NCBI GenBank assembly: GCA_024638815.1
Contig: JAHEJM010000013.1
Coordinates: 1 to 58,012 of the forward strand
Direction of reading: 5' to 3'
DNA from: Acidimicrobiales bacterium
GTDB taxonomy: Bacteria > Actinomycetota > Acidimicrobiia > Acidimicrobiales > SZUA-35
Length of the DNA stretch: 58,012 nt
A program made the translations under genes and the position numbers. This document shows, piece by piece, positions 7,801-16,019 of the stretch. A model generated the notes under the pieces. It worked only from the letters and a program-made list of their open reading frames with translations. It was not told the origin of the DNA and ran no database searches. The first letter of the stretch is position 1. The number at the start of each line of letters is the position of its first letter.

Positions 7801-9498
7801 TCACGATCGTCGGACCCACCACGACGTCGAGGCCGGTCGCCATTCCGCTCCTGACTCGACCGTGACCCGGGCCAAACGTTCGGCGTTGCGATCACCGGCC
7901 GATCCGTGCATGGCCATCCACTTGGTGGCCAGATCGGGGACCGGTCGGGTGGCCAGCGACACCGCCATCATCAGCGTCACCACCCCCGGGCCGAGAATGA
8001 CGGTGGGCGTCTGAAACAGGGTCGATACACCGTCCCCCAGAAGGCCGACGGTGACCGCCAGAAGTCCGGCGATGGCGCCGACCACCATCCCCACGGCCAC
8101 ACCGGCGGCCGTTATCCTCCGGGACCAGATGGCCAGGAGAAGGGCCGGGGTCAGTGTGCACCCGGCTACAGCGAAGGCGGTGGTGACGAGGCTGGCCACC
8201 ACCGAGGGGACCGAACCGGTGAATCGTGCCGGATTCAGCACCATGGCCGAGATGGCGGCCAGCACCGTCATGACCACCACCGCCAGCTGGCCGGCCCGAA
8301 GGGCCTCGACCCGATTTGCCTGCGGGTTGACGTAGCGCTCGTAGAGGTCGTGGCCCCACGACACCGACGATGCCAGCAACAGCCCGCCGATCGTCGACAT
8401 GATGGCCAGCAGCGCTCCGGTGGTGACGGTCGACAGTCCGACTTCGCCCCCGTAGACCCGACCCAGGGCCAGCAGGGCATGTTCCGGAGTCTTCAGCACA
8501 CCCTGGACCGTCATCGACTCGAGCCAGGCTTCGTCCCGGGTCTGCAACACCGACCGGGCCGCGGTTCCGACCATGACCGCGGCGGCGTAGAACACGCCGA
8601 TCAGAGCGATGACCCAGACCGTCGTCATGCGGGCGGCCCGCCCGGTGGGCGAGGTGAAGAACCGGTTCATGACATGGGGCAATCCGGCCGTGCCGAAGAC
8701 CAGGGTCACCATGAGGGCGAACTGGCCGATGCCGTTGTAGCGTGCTCCCGGCTCGGCGAACCGGGCGGGAAGACCGGTGATTCGATTATCGGTGGCGGTC
8801 AGGGTGCTGTTCGGCTCGAGCCCGTCGGGGTTGAGCATGGGTTGGGCGTTCAATTCGGCCACGGCCGAACCGTAGGAGAAGCCGTCGGCCACCAGAGCGA
8901 GCGAAATCCAGACCAGGATGCCGAGCAGCACGATGAACTGGAGCGCCTGATTCCAGGTGGTCCCCCGCATACCGCCGATGACGACCAGAAACCCGGTCAG
9001 CACGGTCGAGGCCACGATGCCGGTGGAGTAAGGGGTCAAGCCCGGTAGGGCGATGTCGGTGAACAACTCCCAGGTCAGACCACCGCCGACGGCCTGAGGG
9101 ACAAGGTAGGCGAGAATGATGATCTGGGTCACGACAACGGCGATGATGCGGACGGTCTCCGATTCGAAGCGACGGCCGAGAAAGTCGGGGATAGAACGGT
9201 CGCCGAAACGGCGAAGCGGGGCAGCGATGAACAGCAGCACCGGCAGAAACCCGGCGGCGAATCCGGTGGCGTACCACGCCCCGTCCAGACCGACGGCGTA
9301 GACCGCGGCCGCTACCCCGAGAAAGGAGGCGGCCGACACGTAGTCACCGCAGATGGCGCAGGCGTTGGTGATCACACCGACGCGCCGACCGGCCAGCTGG
9401 AAATCGACTGCTGTCCTCGTACTTCGCAATCGAGCCAGGACGCTGACCGCCAAGGCAACCAGGACGGCGACGAGCAGGATGGTGAATCGGCTGGTCAC
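7801..9498 (-). CDS. Sodium:solute symporter (ActP/acetate-type)
   Basis: 565 aa, about 13 membrane helices, the usual size for the SSS family. Family features include DFQLAGRRVGVITNACAICGDYVSAASFLG in the first helices (the sodium-site region), IPDFLGRRF, GGMRGTTWNQALQF and FGTAGLPHVMNRFFT. The partner gene upstream encodes a DUF485 protein, the same pairing as actP-yjcH, which suggests uptake of acetate or another short carboxylate. The GTG start at 9498 overlaps the DUF485 stop as GTGA. Longer starts back to 9669 would read through that gene and are rejected. Confidence 0.9.
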   Translation of the reverse strand: MTSRFTILLVAVLVALAVSVLARLRSTRTAVDFQLAGRRVGVITNACAICGDYVSAASFLGVAAAVYAVGLDGAWYATGFAAGFLPVLLFIAAPLRRFGDRSIPDFLGRRFESETVRIIAVVVTQIIILAYLVPQAVGGGLTWELFTDIALPGLTPYSTGIVASTVLTGFLVVIGGMRGTTWNQALQFIVLLGILVWISLALVADGFSYGSAVAELNAQPMLNPDGLEPNSTLTATDNRITGLPARFAEPGARYNGIGQFALMVTLVFGTAGLPHVMNRFFTSPTGRAARMTTVWVIALIGVFYAAAVMVGTAARSVLQTRDEAWLESMTVQGVLKTPEHALLALGRVYGGEVGLSTVTTGALLAIMSTIGGLLLASSVSWGHDLYERYVNPQANRVEALRAGQLAVVVMTVLAAISAMVLNPARFTGSVPSVVASLVTTAFAVAGCTLTPALLLAIWSRRITAAGVAVGMVVGAIAGLLAVTVGLLGDGVSTLFQTPTVILGPGVVTLMMAVSLATRPVPDLATKWMAMHGSAGDRNAERLARVTVESGAEWRPASTSWWVRRS

Positions 9499-9959
9499 GA
9501 CCGTGGAGGCTCGGAGGGCAGGGAGCCGGCCCCCATCATCCGATCTTCGATCGAATTGGCCAGCGAGGCGGCGGCCACGGCCACGATGACGAAGAAGAAG
9601 TACAGGCCGATGGCGGCCAGGACGAATCCGGGACTGAAGCCGCCGAAGACCCGGCTGGTGGCGGCCCAATCCAGGGTCACGATGGCCACGCTCACACCGA
9701 GGGTGACGAACATGAAGGTGACGAAGTGGGCCACGGCGATTCGGCGCTGTAGCCGGAACACCGCGTCGACCTCGGCCGGGGTGTCGGCATCGCTGAACGA
9801 GGCGTAGCCGTCGGCCGACGAATCGAACCGCGGATCGAGAGCCGGCTCCGAAGTGGCGAGGTGGGCGGCCGTCGGCCGACGGTGCCGCGCCGACGGAATC
9901 GACTGCGGCGGCGACCCGTCGGCCAACCGGATGTGGTTCGTCCTTTGACCCCCGGACAT
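9495..9959 (-). CDS. DUF485 membrane protein, symporter partner
   Basis: 154 aa. A polar N-terminus of about 85 residues precedes two transmembrane helices (AHFVTFMFVTLGVSVAIVTL and AAIGLYFFFVIVAVAAASLA), the layout of DUF485/YjcH proteins. Such proteins are encoded next to acetate-type SSS transporters and are thought to be accessory subunits. The N-terminal extension (residues 1-60) is longer than usual, so the ATG at 9959 might be early. It overlaps the symporter start by four bases. Confidence 0.8.
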   Translation of the reverse strand: MSGGQRTNHIRLADGSPPQSIPSARHRRPTAAHLATSEPALDPRFDSSADGYASFSDADTPAEVDAVFRLQRRIAVAHFVTFMFVTLGVSVAIVTLDWAATSRVFGGFSPGFVLAAIGLYFFFVIVAVAAASLANSIEDRMMGAGSLPSEPPRS

Positions 9960-10063
9960 GTCATCGATGGTAGTGCATGGCTTTCCGGCCCACCTCATGG
10001 CCAACCTCGTGGTCCAGGGGCCCCGTCGCGGCGCCGGTGTGCGATATCGGTGGTGTGTCGGGG

Positions 10064-10558
10064 TCAGCTCCGAACCAGTTGCCAGGTGGACAGTCCGGCC
10101 AGAATGCCGGATGCCAGCACCATGATCAGCCCGGCACCGGGGAGCCAGCCCGCGAAGCCGATCCGATTGACAAGGTGAAGCAGCTGCCACAACGGCAGAC
10201 CGACCGCTCCCAGGGCCAGGATGCCTCCCTGCACCGCCGCCATTCGACGCCGGGGTACCAGGCCTGCGGCGATGCCGAAGATCCCGAGATAGAAGGTGTA
10301 CAGGCCGGCGCCGGCGAAGCCGCTGTAGCTCAACCCCATGTTGACGGTGATCCACGGCAGGAACGAACCGACGATCACGCCGAAGGCGGCGAACAGGAGC
10401 TGACGCTGTGCCGGATGGAGGCGGCGACGTAGCCTCGGGCCGTTGGTCTGCTCGGTCGTTGGCCCGGCCGATGCCGGGTCGCCGGTCGCCATGGCGGTGG
10501 CAGCCGAAAGCGGTGCCGTCCGGGAGCGAGTCGGGTTGGAGAGAACGGTGTCGGCCAT
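10064..10558 (-). CDS. Predicted four-helix membrane protein
   Basis: 164 aa. After a polar N-terminus of about 50 residues there are four hydrophobic segments (near residues 55-75, 80-100, 108-125, 138-158). The ATG at 10558 has GGGGGA six bases upstream. It is the first gene of the minus-strand run that continues with DUF485, symporter and kinase/regulator, although 104 bases separate it from DUF485. No family recognised. Confidence 0.65.
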   Translation of the reverse strand: MADTVLSNPTRSRTAPLSAATAMATGDPASAGPTTEQTNGPRLRRRLHPAQRQLLFAAFGVIVGSFLPWITVNMGLSYSGFAGAGLYTFYLGIFGIAAGLVPRRRMAAVQGGILALGAVGLPLWQLLHLVNRIGFAGWLPGAGLIMVLASGILAGLSTWQLVRS

Positions 10559-10946
10559 GAGATCCCCCTGTGTGGTCGACGTTCCCGCGCTCCTGGTTCC
10601 CCCACTCGAGCGACCCTTGTGAACCCGTTGCCTGGCGCCGGTGCGCCGTGCGGGAATGTCGATGTGGCGTGAAGCTGCGGGAAGACTGGTGGGAGTGACT
10701 GTAGAACATCGATCCGGTGCCGATCCCGTGCCTGTCGGTGAATGGTGTCGACGGGGTGCTCAACGGTGGCCGGCGACCTTCGAACGGTTGACGAAGTCGC
10801 CGGTGTGACGTCCGGCACCGTTGGCGGTCGAACGGTGACCGCTGGAGCGCCGGCTTCGGCCGTCGACGGTCGGGCCCTTTTCACGATGGCCGTCGGGGGA
10901 CTTGTGTTGAGGTAACCGTCCAACCACCAAAGGGGGATTGATCGCA
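10559..10946. promoter_or_regulatory. Divergent control region between two symporter operons
   Basis: This 388-bp region holds no gene and must contain promoters for both directions. The left 180 bases show nothing distinctive. Between 10759 and 10836 the hexamer ACCGTT (either strand) occurs four times in the context of the LytTR site consensus; these are listed separately. GGGGG at 10932-10936 is the ribosome-binding site for the DUF4212 gene. Confidence 0.6.
10759..10788 (-). promoter_or_regulatory. Candidate LytTR regulator binding site (direct repeat)
   Basis: On the minus strand ACCGTTCGA (10788-10780) and ACCGTTGAG (10767-10759) are direct repeats 21 bp apart, leaving a 12-bp spacer. 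The published LytTR consensus is [TA][AC][CA]GTTN[AG][TG] repeated with a 12-13 bp spacer: one copy matches fully and the other misses the last base. A further pair, ACCGTTGGC (plus, 10817-10825) and ACCGTTCGA (minus, 10836-10828), lies 29 bp away. The adjacent LytTR regulator is the obvious ligand. Confidence 0.6.
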
Positions 10947-11246
10947 GTGACTCCTGACGATCGAAAGCACTACTGGCGCTCGAACCTGAGACTCATGGCC
11001 GTGCTCCTGACCATCTGGGCCCTTGTGGGTTTGGGAGCCGGCACTCTGTTCGTCGACGCCCTCAACAACGTCAATATCGGCAATGTGCCACTTGGATTCT
11101 GGATGGGTCAACAGGGATCCATCTTCACCTTCGTCGCCCTCATCGGTGTCTACGTCTGGCGTATGGAAAAGCTGGACGAGTCCTACGGCATTGATGAGGA
11201 GCGTGACATCGCCCAGGGCGTGTCGAAATCAGGGGAGGCGCACTGA
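10947..11246 (+). CDS. DUF4212 symporter small subunit
   Basis: 99 aa. Two transmembrane helices (LMAVLLTIWALVGLGAGTLF and GSIFTFVALIGVYVWRM) with YWRSNLRL before the first and PLGFWMGQQGS before the second are the signature of DUF4212, the small partner of VC_2705-type SSS transporters. The GTG at 10947 is preferred because GGGGG lies about ten bases upstream; a TTG at 10938 would leave no room. The stop overlaps the symporter ATG by one base. Confidence 0.85.
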   Translation: MTPDDRKHYWRSNLRLMAVLLTIWALVGLGAGTLFVDALNNVNIGNVPLGFWMGQQGSIFTFVALIGVYVWRMEKLDESYGIDEERDIAQGVSKSGEAH

Positions 11247-12916
11247 TGGGTACGCTCGGATGGACCCTCGTCTGGGTCATCATCACCTTCGGCCTCTACA
11301 TTGGCATCGCCATTCGAAGCCGGGCCAAGGACACCAGCGACTACTACGTCGCCGGCGGCGGGGTTCCCGCCATCGCCAACGGCGCCGCCGTGGCCGCCGA
11401 CTGGATGTCGGCCGCATCGTTCATCTCCATGGCCGGCCTCGTGTCGTTCATGGGCTACGGGGGATCGGTCTATCTCATGGGCTGGACCGGCGGTTACGTG
11501 CTGCTGGCCCTGCTCCTGGCTCCCTATCTCCGGAAATTCGGCAAATACACGGTTCCCGACTTCGTGGGCGACCGGTACTCCGATGGTGCCCGCATTGTGG
11601 CCGTCATCGCCGCCATCTTCGTGTCGCTGACCTATGTGGCCGGGCAGATGCGAGGCGTCGGTGTGGTGTTCAGCCGATTCCTCGAGGTCTCGGTCACGAT
11701 CGGTGTGATCATCGGTATGGCCGTGGTGCTGTTCTATGCCGTGCTCGGCGGTATGAAGGGCATCACCTGGACCCAGGTGGCCCAGTACTCGGTGTTGATC
11801 GTGGCCTATCTGATTCCGGCGGTGGCCATTGCCGCCAACCTGACCGGCAACCCGATTCCCCATCTCAGCTTCGGTGAGATCCTGGGCGAGCTGGACGGCA
11901 TTCAGGAGGACCTTGGGTTTGCCGCCTATTCTGCGGAATTCGCCACCTTCAGCCGGATGAACCTGTTCCTGATCACGGCCACGCTGATGTTCGGTACCGC
12001 CGGTCTGCCCCACGTGATCGTTCGGTTCTACACCACCCGAACGGTGAAGGAAGCCCGACGATCGGCCTTTTTCGCCCTGTTCTTGATCGCCATTCTCTAC
12101 ACCACGGCTCCGGCCATCGGTATCTTCGCCAAGTACAACATCATCGACACCATCAACGGTCAGCCGGTCGAGGAGGTGCAGTCCATCGATTGGGTCGAGG
12201 GCTGGTCGAATGCCGACTTGTTGACCTTGGAGGACAAGAACGCCGACGGCATCATCAGCTACACGCCGGATGCCGAGACCAACGAGATGATCGTCGACCG
12301 GGACATCATGGTTTTGGCCAACCCGGAGATCGCCGGTCTACCCACCATCGTCGTCGGCCTGGTCGCCGCCGGTGGTCTGGCCGCCGCACTGTCGACGGCC
12401 TCGGGCCTGCTGTTGGTGATCTCATCGTCCATCGCCCACGATCTCGGCTACAAGCTGGTGTGGAAGGAAGCGACCGAATCTCAGCGGTTGCTGATGGGTC
12501 GCGTGGCCATGGCCGGGGCCATCATGGTCGCCGGCTACTTCGGCATCAATCCACCGGGCTTCGTCGGTGAGGTGGTGGCGCTGGCCTTCGGCCTGGCTGC
12601 AGCCAGCTTCTTCCCCATCCTCACCCTGGGGATCTTCTGGAAGCGGGCCAACGCCGCCGGGGCCATGGCCGGCATGACGGTGGGCCTCAGCTTCGCCGCC
12701 TTCTACATGTACATGGTCATCTGGGGCGGAATGGAGCCCTGGTTCGGCATCGACAAGGCCGGAATCGGCATCATCGCCGCTCTCCTCAACGGCATTGTCA
12801 TGGTGGCTGTGTCGCTCATGACCGCTCCACCGTCGGAGGAGTTGCAGGAGTTGGTGGAAGGTGTGCGGTATCCCGGCTCCTATACCGCCGAGGTACGGGA
12901 GACGTTGGCGAACTAG
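11246..12916 (+). CDS. Sodium:solute symporter, VC_2705 type large subunit
   Basis: 556 aa, about 13 helices. It has DYYVAGGGVPAIANGAAVAA and DWMSAASFISMAG near the N-terminus, VPDFVGDRYSDGAR, YAVLGGMKGITWTQVAQY and FGTAGLPHVIVRFYTT, all SSS hallmarks. An extramembrane loop (about residues 310-360) contains DKNADGIISY, which resembles an EF-hand calcium loop, a feature I recall in this subfamily. The DUF4212 partner upstream fixes the subfamily. The substrate is probably a carboxylate, which is inference. Confidence 0.9.
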   Translation: MGTLGWTLVWVIITFGLYIGIAIRSRAKDTSDYYVAGGGVPAIANGAAVAADWMSAASFISMAGLVSFMGYGGSVYLMGWTGGYVLLALLLAPYLRKFGKYTVPDFVGDRYSDGARIVAVIAAIFVSLTYVAGQMRGVGVVFSRFLEVSVTIGVIIGMAVVLFYAVLGGMKGITWTQVAQYSVLIVAYLIPAVAIAANLTGNPIPHLSFGEILGELDGIQEDLGFAAYSAEFATFSRMNLFLITATLMFGTAGLPHVIVRFYTTRTVKEARRSAFFALFLIAILYTTAPAIGIFAKYNIIDTINGQPVEEVQSIDWVEGWSNADLLTLEDKNADGIISYTPDAETNEMIVDRDIMVLANPEIAGLPTIVVGLVAAGGLAAALSTASGLLLVISSSIAHDLGYKLVWKEATESQRLLMGRVAMAGAIMVAGYFGINPPGFVGEVVALAFGLAAASFFPILTLGIFWKRANAAGAMAGMTVGLSFAAFYMYMVIWGGMEPWFGIDKAGIGIIAALLNGIVMVAVSLMTAPPSEELQELVEGVRYPGSYTAEVRETLAN

Positions 12917-13223
12917 ATCAACGACCGAACCTGACAGCAACACGGTGACAGTGGCGGGACGGTGCGTCCGTCCCCCCCCAAGTCCCTTCCCCCCAAGGGC
13001 CAGCCTCAGGCTGGAGATTGAACCCCGGCCCAGACCCTGCCGGGGTTCAATCGCGCCCAGGACGACACCGATCAGCTGATCCTTGTCACCGGGGTTCGGC
13101 CGGGTCCGGCTGCCGGGTTTTGGTGACGGGTTCAAAACGCCGCGTGCAGCCAGCCGCCCGATGCGGCTACATTCGCATAGGTCAAACCCTGCTTGCGTGG
13201 GGAGTACAGAGGAGAGTTTCGCT
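12917..13223. other. Intergenic region between symporter and nucleoside importer
   Basis: 307 bp without a gene. It holds C-runs near 12973-12993, a small inverted repeat CAGCC-TCA-GGCTG at about 13001-13013, the strong hairpin at 13016-13052, and then the leader of the lipoprotein gene with AGAGGAGAG at 13208-13216 as ribosome-binding site. No confident -35/-10 pair was assigned. Confidence 0.5.
13016..13052 (+). terminator. Strong hairpin after the symporter
   Basis: GATTGAACCCCGGC (13016-13029) pairs perfectly with GCCGGGGTTCAATC (13039-13052) around a nine-base loop. It lies 100 bases past the symporter stop. There is no T-run, as is common for actinobacterial terminators. Confidence 0.7.
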
Positions 13224-14408
13224 ATGAAGACCTGGATGAAGCTGCTTGCGTTTCTGGCAGCATTCGCCATCGTGGTGGCGGCCTGCGGATCGGACGACGA
13301 TGAGTCGACCGATGCCGGTGAGGACGCTGAGACAACCGAGACCACCGAGGCGACTGAGACGACCGAGACCACCGAGGCGACCGAGGAGACCGAAGCGACT
13401 GAGACGACCGAGGGAGAGGCGGCCGGGGACTTCACCCCGGTCAAGGCCTGCTTCGTCACCGATGACGCCGGCGTCGACGACCGTAGCTTCAACGCACTCG
13501 GATGGAAGGGTGTGAACGATGCCGTTACCAGTGGTGCGGCCCAACCCGATCCCATCCTGCTCGAATCCACCAGCGAGGCGGACTATCAACCTCACGTCGA
13601 GACCTGTCTGGCCGAGGGCGCAGAACACATCATCACTTCCGGATTCAAGTTGGCCGACACCACCGGTCAGTTCGCCGAGCAGAACCCGGATGTTCAGTGG
13701 ACGATCATCGACTTCGGGTCGCTTGGGCCCAACGTGACGGGTTTGGAGTACCAGACCGATGAGGCTGCCTTCGCCGCCGGCTACCTGGCCGCCGGTGTCA
13801 CCGAGACCGGTGTCGTAGCCGTCTACGGCGGTGAGAACATTCCCACCGTGTCGATCTTCCTCGACGGTTTCGCCCGAGGCGTCAACCACCACAACGAGGC
13901 CAAGGGTACATCGGTTAGCGTGCTCGGGTGGGACGTCGATGGACAAGAGGGAACCATGACCGGCACGTTCAACCCCGCCGATCCGCTGGTCCGGGCAACC
14001 TGCGAGAGCCAGATCGATGAGGGTGCGGACATCATTCTGCCCGTCGGCGGGGCGATCAACCTTCCGTGCGGAACGGCCATCCAGGACCGGGGCATCGAAG
14101 GAGCGTTGATCGGCGTCGACGCCGACGCCTTCGAGGCCGCGCCACCCGAGTTCCAGGACTTGTGGCTGACCTCGGTTCTCAAGGGAATCGACATCCAGAC
14201 CCAGCGGTCGATCGAGGCCCATGCTTCAGGTCAGCCCCTCGGCGGCGCAAGCTTCGTCGGGAACCTGGAGAACGAGGCGGTCGGTCTGGCCCCCTTCCAC
14301 TCGTGGGAGGACCGGGTGTCGGCCGAACTGGCCGATGAGACGACTCAGGTGCTCGAGGACATCAAGAGTGGCGCTATCACCTGGGAGAAATTCGCCGTAG
14401 GAGGCTGA
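13224..14408 (+). CDS. BMP-family nucleoside-binding lipoprotein
   Basis: 394 aa. Signal peptide with lipobox VVAAC, then a Thr/Glu-rich linker (about residues 32-68) built from TTE/ATE units, then a BMP/PnrA periplasmic-binding domain: CFVTDDAGVDDRSFNALGWKG at its start (the family's D-x-SFNxxxW motif), IDFGSLGPNVTGLEYQTDEA, AAGYLAAGV, and late GVDADAFEAAP and LTSVLKGID. BMP proteins bind purine nucleosides for an ABC importer. The ATG at 13224 follows AGAGGAGAG. It is followed by a hairpin and then the ATPase and two permease genes, the standard layout, so nucleoside uptake is the likely role. Confidence 0.9.
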   Translation: MKTWMKLLAFLAAFAIVVAACGSDDDESTDAGEDAETTETTEATETTETTEATEETEATETTEGEAAGDFTPVKACFVTDDAGVDDRSFNALGWKGVNDAVTSGAAQPDPILLESTSEADYQPHVETCLAEGAEHIITSGFKLADTTGQFAEQNPDVQWTIIDFGSLGPNVTGLEYQTDEAAFAAGYLAAGVTETGVVAVYGGENIPTVSIFLDGFARGVNHHNEAKGTSVSVLGWDVDGQEGTMTGTFNPADPLVRATCESQIDEGADIILPVGGAINLPCGTAIQDRGIEGALIGVDADAFEAAPPEFQDLWLTSVLKGIDIQTQRSIEAHASGQPLGGASFVGNLENEAVGLAPFHSWEDRVSAELADETTQVLEDIKSGAITWEKFAVGG

Positions 14409-14429
14409 TCGGCAACCGAAAAGGTGCAA

Positions 14430-14464
14430 CAATGAGCCCCCGCTGTCGAAGCGGGGGCTCATTG
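14430..14464 (+). terminator. Intra-operon hairpin after the binding-protein gene
   Basis: A perfect 15-bp stem, CAATGAGCCCCCGCT (14430-14444) with AGCGGGGGCTCATTG (14450-14464), loop GTCGA. It lies between the binding-protein and ATPase genes. In ABC importer operons such a structure often stabilises the upstream message or partly terminates, so that more binding protein than transporter is made. Confidence 0.75.
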
Positions 14465-14504
14465 TCATCTAAACTCGCCTCGGTGGAGCAGGGAGGACCG
14501 ACAA

Positions 14505-16019
14505 GTGGCGCTTGAGCTACGAGGTATTACGAAGCAATTTCCTACCGTCCTGGCCAACGATGATGTCAACCTGACGGTTGAGCCGGGTGAGATCGTGGCT
14601 CTGCTGGGTGAGAACGGAGCGGGCAAGACGACCTTGATGAACGTCCTGTTCGGCCTGTACTCACCGGACGCCGGTGAGGTCGTCATCGACGGTGAACCGC
14701 TCGAGCTGGGCAGCCCCGGGGCATCGATCGAAGCCGGCGTCGGCATGGTCCATCAGCACTTCATGCTCGTCCCGGTCTTCACCGTGGCCGAGAACGTGAT
14801 CCTCGGGTTGGAGCCTTTGAAGAGCCTCGATTGGATCGACCGCAGTGCGGCGAGGAGGATGGTCCTCGACATCTCCGAGCGCTTCAATCTTGCCGTTGAC
14901 CCCGACGCCATGGTCGAGGACATCCCGGTCGGCGTTCAGCAGCGGGTGGAGATCATCAAGGTGCTGGTTCGAGATGCTCGCTACATCATCTTCGATGAAC
15001 CGACGGCGGCTCTCACACCGCAAGAGGTGGATGAGTTCTTCAGCATCGTTCGCGGTCTCAAAGAAGACGGCAAAGGCTTGATTTTCATCAGCCACAAGCT
15101 GAACGAGGCCCTCGAGGTCGCCGACCGAATCGTGGTCTTGCGGGACGGGAAGACGGTGGGGGAGGCCGATCCGAAGGTCGCCACCGAAGGCCAGGTGGCC
15201 GAGCTGATGGTAGGCCGGCCGGTGGACTTGGTGGTCCACAAGGAGCGGGCGGACCCCGGCGACGTGGTGCTGTCGGTCAGGAACCTGGTGGTGCTCGACG
15301 ACAGGGACCACGCCGCAGTCGACGGGGTCTCGCTGGAAGTGAGGGCCGGTGAGATCGTCGGCGTCGCCGGGGTGCAGGGGAACGGACAGACCGAACTGGT
15401 GGAGAGCATCACCGGCATACGACCGTCGCTGGCCGGAAAGGTGTTCCTTGCCGGCGAGGACGTCACGTTCGAGGATCCTCGTGACATCCACCGTCGAGGA
15501 ATTGCACACGTCCCGGAAGACCGTCAGGAGGCCGGCCTCATCCTCGACTTCACGGTTGCGGAGAACATGGTCCTTGACTCGTACTACGACCGGCCTTTCT
15601 CGCGGGGAATCTTGATGGACTGGGGGGTTGCCACCGAGTCGTCGCAACGGCTGGTGGACGAATATGACGTCAAGACCACTCGTGTCGATGTTCCGGTATC
15701 GACCCTGTCGGGCGGCAACCAGCAGAAGGTCATCGTGGCCCGCGAGTTCGACCGGGAGGTGAAGCTCGTAATCGCCGCCCAACCGACGAGAGGAGTCGAC
15801 GTCGGTTCGATCGAGTACATCCACAGTCGAATCGTCCAGGAGCGCGACGAGGGAGCTGCCGTGCTCATCGTATCCTCGGAGCTGGACGAGGTGATTGCCC
15901 TATCGGATCGTCTCCTGGTGATGTTCAAAGGCAAGATCGCCGGTGAGTTCGACCCGGCTGCGGCAACCACCACCGAGATCGGACTGGCCATGCTCGGATC
16001 GGGGCCTGACAATGACTGA
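14505..16019 (+). CDS. Nucleoside-type ABC importer ATPase, two nucleotide-binding domains
   Basis: 504 aa in two fused ATPase halves, as in RbsA/YufO-type importers. Half 1 has Walker A GENGAGKTTLMN, a diverged signature (IPVGVQQRVEI) and Walker B YIIFDEPTAAL. Half 2 has a degenerate P-loop (GVQGNGQTELVE) and the canonical signature LSGGNQQKVIVARE. One intact and one altered site is normal here. The GTG at 14505 is preceded by GGGAGGA. The stop overlaps the permease ATG (16012-16019). Confidence 0.92.
   Translation: MALELRGITKQFPTVLANDDVNLTVEPGEIVALLGENGAGKTTLMNVLFGLYSPDAGEVVIDGEPLELGSPGASIEAGVGMVHQHFMLVPVFTVAENVILGLEPLKSLDWIDRSAARRMVLDISERFNLAVDPDAMVEDIPVGVQQRVEIIKVLVRDARYIIFDEPTAALTPQEVDEFFSIVRGLKEDGKGLIFISHKLNEALEVADRIVVLRDGKTVGEADPKVATEGQVAELMVGRPVDLVVHKERADPGDVVLSVRNLVVLDDRDHAAVDGVSLEVRAGEIVGVAGVQGNGQTELVESITGIRPSLAGKVFLAGEDVTFEDPRDIHRRGIAHVPEDRQEAGLILDFTVAENMVLDSYYDRPFSRGILMDWGVATESSQRLVDEYDVKTTRVDVPVSTLSGGNQQKVIVAREFDREVKLVIAAQPTRGVDVGSIEYIHSRIVQERDEGAAVLIVSSELDEVIALSDRLLVMFKGKIAGEFDPAAATTTEIGLAMLGSGPDND

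Noticed and set aside
7785..7895. Longer N-terminus of the sensor kinase
   Set aside because: It lies wholly in the symporter gene and looks like a shadow frame; a GTG with a ribosome-binding site follows the symporter stop.
13317..13416. Triplet-like DNA repeat in the BMP gene as a mobile or CRISPR element
   Set aside because: It simply encodes the Thr/Glu linker of a lipoprotein.
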